Positions 56,232 through 64,000 of a stretch of 64,000 bases of DNA are shown here, one piece after another. The notes beneath the pieces are model-generated. The model was given only the letters and a program-made list of their open reading frames with translations. It searched no databases and was not told the DNA's origin. How positions within the stretch are numbered: position 1 is the first letter of the stretch; each line of letters begins with the position of its first letter. The translations under genes and the position numbers were made by a program. Source of the DNA: Globodera rostochiensis (lineage: Eukaryota > Nematoda > Chromadorea > Rhabditida > Heteroderidae); NCBI GenBank assembly GCA_018350325.1, contig JAEVLN010000035.1, positions 247,695 to 311,694 of the forward strand, given 5' to 3'.

Positions 56232-56837
56232 GTAAGGTAAATAATTTTTGCTTTATTTCTCTTCTTTTATTAGTTTTTAACTTAGTTATTTAATCGATAT
56301 TTATGTTTAGCTTAAATAATCATTCGCCTAATTTATGGATGTTTTATTTATTATTTTAAACTAAAATAATTAATTGTTAAGTAATAACTTTTATTTAAAC
56401 ATTAGTTCTTTAGGTGTTTGATTATTTAAACAAATTTCAAAAATACTAAAACATACTATTTAATCAGCTGTTTGAAACATTATTATTTTGCACCCGCTTT
56501 TTTTTAATATTTATGATTATTATTTTTATGTATTTGCTTTTTATCATTTAATATTAAACCTGTGCTGCTTTTTTGATAAAATGTTTACTAAATAAATCTT
56601 CTCATCTATGCAACACTTTAATATTTTAGCTCAAACTTCTTTAAAACAATCTATTATTATCAAATAAACATAATTTTTAATATTTGTTAAATGAGGAGAT
56701 TATAATAGTAACCTATCTCCGTCTCTGGCAACCTTTTATTTTTACAACTTTACATGCTCAAATGACCTACATATTATGATTTGGATAATCAACCTTTTTG
56801 TAAATACTTATGGTTTTTTATCATCATTTATTTTAAA

Positions 56838-56909
56838 TGGCGAATAAAAGTCTTTCACGATCCAACTTTTCAAGAGCTATCGATTGGTGTCTTAGTAATT
56901 TTAAATAAT
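56838..56909 (+). CDS. Small ATG-initiated frame, possible exon
   Basis: MANKSLSRSNFSRAIDWCLS to TAA, with a GTGTCT site after the W codon's first bases that could be a donor. Composition is protein-like; no family. Confidence 0.3.
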
Positions 56910-57349
56910 ATGTAAATTGATTTGATGTAAGTAGTATTGTATTTATTTTAATTTATCAGTTATTTGATAATTTTTGTTTTAAGACTTTCAGTCTGCTAAT
57001 AACATTCGTTAATATAAAAAATAAGGGTGTGTCAATAAAATGATTTTAATATTTGAATTATTTTCTTAAAATGTATGTATGTGATTAAATATAAAAATAT
57101 AAACAAAAAACCACATTAAAAATTTCGACACTAAATTTATTTGTTGACATAAATATATTCCAAATGCGTACCAAATTTAACAGTTTCCAAAGTATGATGT
57201 TTAGTAGCCTTTCAGCTATATTCACGTATTCAATAAGTTGCATACGAAATAAATCGTTTTTGTTAATTTTGCTGCTTAGAAAATGTTTTATAATTTAAAT
57301 CGTCTATTGTTATATCATAGCGTTTTTTTATAAGCAGTGGATTTAAAAG

Positions 57350-57649
57350 TTAACATGTCAAAAACGTGACATATCAAAATATTTTTATAAGTTTATAGCG
57401 GAATCAATCATCTTCTCTTTGAATAAAACTATAAAACGATTTTGGGTGTTTTACTACACTGAACTTTTAAAACAAATAAACCGCTTTTCGAAAGGGCATA
57501 ATACGCGTGGAGTAAATTACCCGACTTTTTATTGAAATTCGTTGGAGGAAACAATTTCTGGAATTTTTTTTCAATTATTCCCGGCATTTTACTTCATTTT
57601 ATTACACACAGAACCTTTTATGTGCGAAAAGCATTTTTAAAGTACCTAA
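57350..57649 (+). CDS. Two-exon, phase-matched gene segment
   Basis: Exon 57350-57511 (54 codons in phase 0) reads LTCQKRDISKYFYKFIAESI through IKRFWVFYYTELLKQINRFS to a donor GGA|GTAAAT. The intron is 100 bp and T-rich, ending TTATTACACACAG. Exon 57612-57649 reads NLLCAKSIFKVP plus 2 nt before AA|GTAAAT. Phases agree, and 54 stop-free codons are unusual in this A+T-rich DNA. The acceptor of the first exon (GATTTAAAAG) is weak. Not recognised. Confidence 0.52.
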
Positions 57650-58103
57650 GTAAATATAAATTTTGATATATGATTACAGGCTTATTTTTATTATAATTTA
57701 TGTTCAAGTTAAGTTAGTTATTTATTTATCATTTTAATCTTTGTTTTATATTGTTTATTATAAACCTTTTTTGCTCTACAATCTGTAATTGATAATGGTT
57801 ATTGTTTAGTATTAAAATAAGTTAAATTTGCTTAATTGTTATTTAAATTTTTCTTGTGATTGCCAAGTATATGTAAATTTAATATTTATTTAATCTTAGC
57901 TTGTTTGAGATGTTAGAGTTTTATTACTGACAGCACAAGATTATTAATTTAATATTAGAATTTCAATTTATGATTTGAATGTATTTAGCAATTAGATGTA
58001 GTGTTTTTTAAAATTAAATTTTTACAACCTTTGAAAATTAAAAAATGATTATTTTTTCGATTTTTTGGTAAAATTTTTTTTTTTAACCTGATCGCTCGGA
58101 TAG

Positions 58104-58191
58104 CTATTTCTCCATTGTGATGATGTATGTATGCTTCGCGCCTGATGAACATGTTCACGCTTTCAAGGCAAATGAAGAATTAGCTCTTTGA
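58104..58191 (+). CDS. Candidate exon ending in a stop (28 codons)
   Basis: A T-run followed by CGCTCGGATAG is an acceptor; then 1 nt and YFSIVMMYVCFAPDEHVHAF to KANEELAL and TGA at 58189. A GTATGTATGC within could be an earlier donor. It lies 450 bp beyond the two-exon segment and may be its continuation. Not recognised. Confidence 0.4.
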
Positions 58192-58287
58192 ATTATTTAT
58201 ATAAAAGCACAAATTTTTAAATTAGCGGTTTCCTTATGGTTTAAGCACTTTTATTCATTTTAATTTGGCATAAACTTGAAATAATTT

Positions 58288-58436
58288 TAATTAAAGATCT
58301 ACTTTAATTTTACTTTTGTGTCGGTAAGGGTTTTTGAAATAGTTTTTAAACGCAAGATTGAAGAGGCGTTTTGGCACAAGTTATTGAATTCTTGTATTGT
58401 CTTTAATTTGTTTAAGTTTTCTAAAAAAATAATATA
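58288..58436 (+). CDS. Open frame of about 48 codons, no ATG
   Basis: Reads FTFVSVRVFEIVFKRKIEEA then FWHKLLNSCIVFNLF to TAA. A donor-like TCG|GTAAGG and acceptor-like GAAATAG inside are only 19 bp apart, too close for an intron. Weak but continuous. Confidence 0.3.
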
Positions 58437-58502
58437 AAGTTTAAATATTTTTTAATTCATAACTTTATTAAATGCCGAATAATTAATTTAAATAATATTG
58501 GT

Positions 58503-58612
58503 TTTTATAAAACCTGCCATCGATATAAAACTTTTCTACAAATTATTTATAGTTGGGCGTTTTATAAAAACTGCCATCAACATAACAACTTTCCTATAAA
58601 TTATTTGGTAAT
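58503..58612. repeat. Tandem duplication of about 55 bp
   Basis: TTTTATAAAACCTGCCATCG recurs about 56 bp later as TTTTATAAAAACTGCCATCA, followed in both by CAACTTT or AACTTTT and TATAAATTATTT-like sequence. Two diverged copies. Confidence 0.65.
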
Positions 58613-59492
58613 TATTTTGCACTTTTATGCCCCTTTATTATGCAAGAGTTTCCAAAAAATAGTTGCATTTTTTTGTTTAACCGATTCTGCCATTTGTAAG
58701 ATGCTTTAGATTTTTCTATCGATGTAAATAAAGGAAACAGGTCATTATGTACTTGTTTTAAAATTAAATTTTGGTTTGTTTTGGTAAAGAGTGTTTTTTC
58801 TCTTTTTTATATTGGAGCATTTAACAACTTTTTTCAAATTAAAAAAATTTATTTTTGTATTAATTTGCGTTGACTTTAATGACCGGGCGACCGTTTCTTG
58901 ATTGTTGGTTACGAAATTAAATTGGAATATACTTTTAATAAAATAGTTGTTATTTATTTTTTAAAAGATGACTTTCAAAAAATATACAGTTCTTATATAT
59001 TTATTTAAAGTTTTTAATTATTAATAATGGAACTATAATTTTTATTTTATTTATATATGAAAAATTGACTATGCCAACATTAAAAATTTTATTCCCGTTT
59101 CGCTGGTGTTGTTTTATTTGGTAAACTTTAAATTGATAAATGCAGTACATTTTCAATGAGAAATGGTGTTATTTAATCTTGCATTTATAAATACCGAATT
59201 ATTTATCTTTTTTAAAAAGGCTTTATTTTCATAATAATTTTGCTTAGCTTGCTTTTTTTAATAATTAAGATAGCCACTGTTTGAACTTTTCAAATAAATT
59301 CTTTAAATTCTTAACCTAGTGACAGTGCTTCGTTCGGAATTTGTTGGCTCATTATTACTTTTGATAAATTTATTGTAGAATATCTATTTGAGCCAGAAAA
59401 CATTAAGTTACAATTTGTGTTATGGTTTTTAATCTACCACCATTTTTTTTTATTAATTTATGAATTATAACGTTAAATGGCCTTTCTTGAAC

Positions 59493-59830
59493 GCCTATTG
59501 GCTGATTTTGCGAAACGCCCATTGGCTGATTTTGCGAAACGCCCATTGGCTGATTTTGCGAAACGCCCATTGGCTGATTTTACGAAACGCCCATTGGTTG
59601 ATTTTGCGAAACGCCCATTGGCTGATTTTGCGAAACGCCCATTGGCTGATTTTACGAAACGCCCATTGGCTGATTTTGCGAAACGCCCATTGGCTGATTT
59701 TGCGAAACGCCCATTGGCTGATTTTACGAAACGCCCATTGGCTGATTTTGCGAAACGCCCATTGGCTGATTTTACGAAACGCCCATTGGCTGATTTTACG
59801 AAACGCCCATTGGCTGATATTACGAAAAGC
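59493..59830. repeat. 24-bp minisatellite, 14 copies
   Basis: The unit CCATTGGCTGATTTTGCGAA plus ACGC repeats 14 times with few changes: a recurrent G/A at one site (GCG/ACG), one GGTTG variant and a degenerate last unit. Because 24 is a multiple of three and the unit lacks stops in three frames, it yields artificial frames: LADFAKRP and NAHWLILR on plus, QWAFRKIS on minus. It lies where the plus strand switches from T-rich to A-rich. Confidence 0.95.
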
Positions 59831-60409
59831 CCACTTTTTTCTCTCCAGCGAGGTGGCGGATTTTGCGAAATGACTCAGCACGCAAAACCAACAAGAAAGA
59901 AAGAACGATTCAATAAACCTTTGAATTATCATTGGGTGTTGCCAATAATTATTAATATTTAGAAATAATGTTAAACAAAAAACGCGATTTACAACATTTC
60001 AAATGAATAACACTTTATCTAAAGCAGGTCACCGAGATCCGAACAACTATAATTATCTCAATAAATAAATTTTCTTGCTAATTTATTACTGCATTTACAC
60101 CATTTATAATAAAATTAACGATTGGAAGATTTATTTTAAAAAAAGCTAAATTCAATTTAACTGCATTAAAACTAAAGTGATTGGTTTAAATGACAATTAA
60201 TATAAACTTTTAATATAAAATACATGGTAAATTATAAGACAAATTAAAAATCATTTATTATGAAAAAAAACTCAAGATATTAAGAAAATACTGCACTTCG
60301 ACGACAGGTCGCGTTATCTTAGCTGTGGCAGTGAGTAAACCACTGCGGATTTATTCTAAAAAATCCCAAAATAAGAGTTGTGTAATTTTTTATGCTATTA
60401 CTGAATAAA

Positions 60410-60605
60410 TTAATTTGAAAATTTCGGCAGATATATTAATGTCACATTATTAAAATATTTTAGAAGACAACGTTGGCTGTATTTAAAATTTACAAAAAAC
60501 CGTATTGTGCCCTAAAACCCTCTTACTATATGTACTACTTTTGCCTTTTTGACTGTTCATTAACTGCATTGCATGTTTTCGATGTGTGCGGACCGTGAAC
60601 GTCAG
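60410..60605 (-). CDS. Overlapping minus open frames
   Basis: After AAGAGGGTTTTAG, a frame reads GTIRFFVNFKYSQRCLLKYF to TAA at 60410. In another frame, THRKHAMQLMNSQKGKSS runs to 60483. Either could be an exon. A strong minus acceptor (TTACTCACTGCCACAG) at 60323 precedes KITRPVVEVQYFL. Together they hint at a minus gene, with phases unresolved. Confidence 0.3.
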
Positions 60606-60843
60606 TTAAAATTATGATTAAATGTAAAAGGTAGTTAAAAAAGTTGGGAAAAAAGTTAAAATTATAATTAGGTTGCATGCACATAGACGAAAGCTTTTTC
60701 TGCCATTTATCCGAAATATTTGAAGGTTACATTTACAACAAAACATCAATTACATAATACAATCATATATTAATATATCAAAATTTAAAAAATTACATCG
60801 AAATTAAAATAAATAAATTCACAAATTTAATAACTGTTTTATA

Positions 60844-61205
60844 AAATTATCAACACCAGCTAATAAAAAGGTTAAATCAAGAATTACTACATAAAAAACA
60901 TCAAAAGGTTGATTATACAAATTTTAAACATAACATTGCTAGGATGCTCGGATTTGTGCTTATGAAACCGCCAGTATTCGAAAATGAACCGCGACAATAT
61001 ACAGAGATGGAATATCTAACAGTTCAACTGTTTTTATAATTAATAAATAAGCCTAAAATTAAATATAATTTCTCAATTAAATCAACAGAAAATTTGAAAG
61101 GCAAAAGCCCTCGTCGTAGCAATTGTAGCATGGATGGCGTTAATTTACAAAGAAGTACGCAAGGCAAGAGAGAAAATGGAGAACGATATGGCCAACTCAA
61201 CTTAA
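60844..61205 (+). CDS. Plus-strand frames: helical segment, then TM helix with charged tail
   Basis: From 60844 a plus frame is open for 64 codons, ending FVLMKPPVFENEPRQYTEME. From 61101, after GAAAATTTGAAAG, another reads AKALVVAIVAWMALIYKEV and then RKAREKMENDMANST with TAA at 61203. The second is a clear hydrophobic helix followed by an amphipathic K/E/R tail, typical of a single-pass protein's C-terminus. The plus strand is A-rich here and therefore stop-poor, so openness alone is weak evidence. Confidence 0.4.
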
Positions 61206-61319
61206 AATTTAACTTTTTAAAATGTCATTCATTATTTAAATCCAATCTTAAATTTATTAAAGAGAATAAGAGTGATCATTGCTTAAAATGGTATGGAAAT
61301 CGGTTAAGTGCTTAGTATT

Positions 61320-63070
61320 AGATGAATAAATGACTACGGAAGAAATGCATACCTATGTTTATGCAACCCATCAAAAAATGAAAAATAATTTTGTATTATT
61401 AAAAAACGAAGAACTAGGCACATTAACTCTTTTAATTCATAAAAAAATGTTTTGAAATAATAATATTAAATAAATGCCAAATAACAGTTTAATTGCCTTG
61501 TTAAATTTAAAATGTAAACTAGGGTTGGACTCAAATTTTTTATTCTAAAAAATAAAATATTAAAAAAATATAACAATGTAAACAATGTATTTTACAACAC
61601 AGAATTAAATAATTACAAATAAAAAATAACTAAAAAAATTAAAGAGTCTAGATAAGATTGATAAAAGTTATTAAATTCAGATTTAGACAAGTAAATGAAT
61701 TGCGGAGATCGACTTTAAGTATACCTGGGGCAAATGCTTTTTTGACCACACGAAAGGACATTTTAGTTATATCGTTTTATGTTTTTATCAAATAACAAAT
61801 AAATTTATTTGTTTGCATCTAAACCTTACGCTTTGACATCGTTGTAATGAAGTTTTATAAAATGTTTTAATTAAAATTCAATTTTTATTAGGGGCCCTTA
61901 AATTTCAAACACAAATTAAAACAAAATTTTAAATTATCTCATGAAAGACATCAACAAAAGTGACAGTCTGTCAACTGCATCGAGTCGCAGACCCGTTCAA
62001 ACTCGCTAAAAACATATTAAAATCAAAAAATAAAAACAAAAAATAAAAGAATCAAACTGAAAACTTAAGCCAAAGAGCAATTGCTTTAACAAACACAACA
62101 GATTCTACGACATAACATAAATTAACAGATCATATCATGGTTTTTGAAATTTTGAATCAATTTACCATTTTTTTAATAAATAAAAAAAGTGCTAACAACA
62201 ACAATACTATATACATTCAGGAAAGATCTCAGGGCCTGGAAAAAAGATTTGCCGTCAGTTGTCAGAACTTTATTTCTGGCCAAACATGATGACCGACTGC
62301 GACGAAATTTCGCTAATAGACCCTTCACAAAATTGTACTTAAAATTAAATAAGTAAATATTACACAAAATCATAATAAATAAAATGCATTAGGTATATAA
62401 AAACATAACAATTCTTTAAGTTTAGCAACAAAAAAAACATTAAATATAAGCTTAAGAAAAAAAACTCATTGACTTTTTTTCTAAGTTAAACTTAAATAAA
62501 TGTTTTATTCATATGTTAAAATCACAAAAAATTGGGTAGTCTCCATGAATGTGTATTCAAAAAACCAACCAAATTAAGTATGCATTTGTCAATTATAAAA
62601 AACTCTGAAAAATTTAAAACATAAAAATCATTACCAAAATTTTTTGTTATTCATAGAATTTGGTAAGCAATCAGAAATTAAGGATTATTCAATTCAATTG
62701 ATAGGCTTCTACATGTTTGGTTAAATTTGAAAACTTTAAATTTTAAAAATTTTAACGCAAAAGGTTAATTTTAAACATTAGCATATTAAATTTTTATTCA
62801 ACATTGCACGCAAATTAATACAAAAAAATATGGAAAAATGCCAAAATATTATTTAGTTATTTATTAAACTAAAAATAAAGATGTAGCTTTTTCAGCGCAG
62901 AAAAACGAAAGCACGGTGAATATTTGAAACATTCTGAATTAGCTTGACGTTGAGTGATTTTAATTATTTTCTGTCATAATTGCAAAACAATTCTCTCAAT
63001 TTCCCAACTTTAATTATTTTTAAAATAAAATTAGAATTTTTATTTAATTGATGCTAATTGCCACGAGATA
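61320..63070. other. A-rich interval without supported genes
   Basis: The plus strand is A-rich throughout. GC-richer patches at 61685-61740, 61960-62000 and 62215-62310 (minus frame GLLAKFRRSRSSCLARNKV) lack clear splice borders. Confidence 0.55.
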
Positions 63071-63072
63071 CG

Positions 63073-63393
63073 CTACTCTTGTTCAAAAAATACTAACAAA
63101 AACATGCTAAAAGTTTTATATAATATTTGTTTTTGTATCACAAATAACATCATAAATAAATAAAGATCGACAGAAACACGAACAAGAAAAATGCTGACAC
63201 ATCGTGTAAAAAAATGGGTATAAATAAAAATAATAAAATATAAATTTGGACTCTGAAGCAGCGAGTCAGAAACTAAAGCCGAACAGCAATCAAAATGAGA
63301 TGACGACCGAAGGCCGCAACCAATATTTAAAATAAATATAAAATCAAATTGGCATGTAAGCAAACCAACAGAACTTAACATAGAATAAATCAA
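63073..63393 (-). CDS. 106-codon hydrophobic open frame, doubtful
   Basis: The longest non-repetitive ATG frame in the window, on the T-rich strand: rich in F, I, L, with LTCQFDFIFILNIGCGL and CSALVSDSLLQSPNLYF. T-rich DNA generates such hydrophobic frames, but the cysteine- and serine-containing middle derives from a GC-richer patch. It could be part of a multi-pass membrane protein. No family recognised. Confidence 0.3.
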   Translation of the reverse strand: MIYSMLSSVGLLTCQFDFIFILNIGCGLRSSSHFDCCSALVSDSLLQSPNLYFIIFIYTHFFTRCVSIFLVRVSVDLYLFMMLFVIQKQILYKTFSMFLLVFFEQE

Positions 63394-63399
63394 AAAATT

Positions 63400-64000
63400 A
63401 AATTATATTTTAAAATGAAACAACTAATAGTCCTATTCAAGCTTCATTGATTTTGGCAGAGAATCATCTAATTATGTCAAAAAGATTTAAAAATACAAAT
63501 AATAAAAATAGACAATTTGTAAGCATTTATTTACTTTATTGTGTTAAGTTGATAAAACTGCATGATATATTTGTAAATTAAAAAAATAATAACTATATGT
63601 AAAAGCTGCTTAAGGTGAACTACAACAAATTAAATGAAATAAAGTCATAAAGTATATTAATGAGAAATTCCATAATTAATTTTCGAAATAAACGCATTTA
63701 TCTGTCGTTATAAAAATAGATAAACTAAAACATAACTTAAAATAAGGATAATTATATTTATAACTAAAAATAAAAATTCCCTAGAATTTTAAAATATTGA
63801 GCTAAATAAACAAATCGTGTTAAAAAATAAATAAAAATTTTTAATTGAAATATAATCACTAAGGAAACAAAATTCCAAAAATAAGCTGTAATTTGAGAAT
63901 TGGTATTTTTAATACAAAAAAATCAATTTAAACGACTTAATGGTTGATTCTGGATAGGAACTGCGCAATAACAGCAAAAGCAATAGAAAAATAAGATCAA
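63400..64000. other. A-rich terminal interval, nothing identified
   Basis: Plus strand A-rich with only short frames; no GC island or repeat noticed. Confidence 0.6.

Noticed and set aside
59460..59962. Open frames of 137, 161 and 145 codons through the minisatellite
   Set aside because: The 24-bp unit lacks stops in several frames, so long frames arise automatically on both strands. There is no unique coding sequence of note on either side.
1..64000. CRISPR array, bacterial operons or phage genes
   Set aside because: No regularly spaced repeats with unique spacers, no Shine-Dalgarno-led ORFs, and the splice-like architecture is eukaryotic.

Overview
This is an extremely A+T-rich stretch (about four-fifths A+T by eye) from what looks like an animal nuclear genome. 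No open frame outside a simple repeat exceeds about 106 codons. Coding potential sits in short, GC-richer islands of 25-160 bp, many bounded by AG acceptors with T-rich tracts and GT donors. Three islands are recognisable by sequence: the signature helix of an RNase III domain (27160-27309), the SHG segment of a caspase catalytic domain (33821-33938), and the N-terminal helix-turn-helix of a Tc1/mariner (SETMAR-like) transposase (52804-53088). A caspase, a Dicer/Drosha-type RNase III motif, a mariner and tRNA-headed SINEs together point to a metazoan. I cannot name the species.

Genes: nothing here is a complete gene. The best exon models are chains whose codon phases agree across introns: minus-strand exons at 16633-16748, 16510-16567 and 16355-16468; plus-strand exons at 30055-31340 (C-terminal end of a probable membrane protein); 36738-36909; and 57350-57649. 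Proposed introns fall into two classes, very short (41-65 bp) and several hundred bp or more. Many GC-rich islands are open in several frames, so single-exon calls are tentative and openness alone was not used to pick a strand.

Layout: 1-6.8 kb is mostly A-rich on the + strand with minus-strand exons; 6.8-10.2 kb is T-rich; 10.25-11.7 kb A-rich; 11.7-20 kb T-rich with several plus exons and a nested minus cluster at 15.1-16.75 kb; 22.0-24.1 kb A-rich with minus exons; 24.1-33 kb holds a repeat element, a foldback element, and a large inverted duplication (26787-28224 against 31874-32961) that flanks a membrane-protein gene; 33-37 kb has the caspase exon and another plus gene; 37.8-38.9 and 43.9-44.5 kb are inverted-repeat transposons, each carrying a tRNA-headed SINE; 44.5-47.5 kb is A-rich and nearly empty; 49.5-50.7 and 54.8-55.6 kb are further palindromic elements; 52.6-53.1 kb is the mariner remnant; 56.1-59.4 kb is T-rich with a two-exon gene; 59.49-59.83 kb is a 24-bp minisatellite; 60-64 kb is A-rich.

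The A-rich/T-rich alternation along one strand may mark transcription units, because intron pyrimidine tracts would make sense strands T-rich. The exon calls agree with this only in part. I saw no rRNA, CRISPR array, complete tRNA gene or bacterial-type operon. No wholly new system is demonstrable by eye. The most interesting objects are the inverted duplication with an RNase III fragment in only one arm, the foldback element, the duplicated exons with frame-disrupting indels, and the two transposons sharing a SINE.
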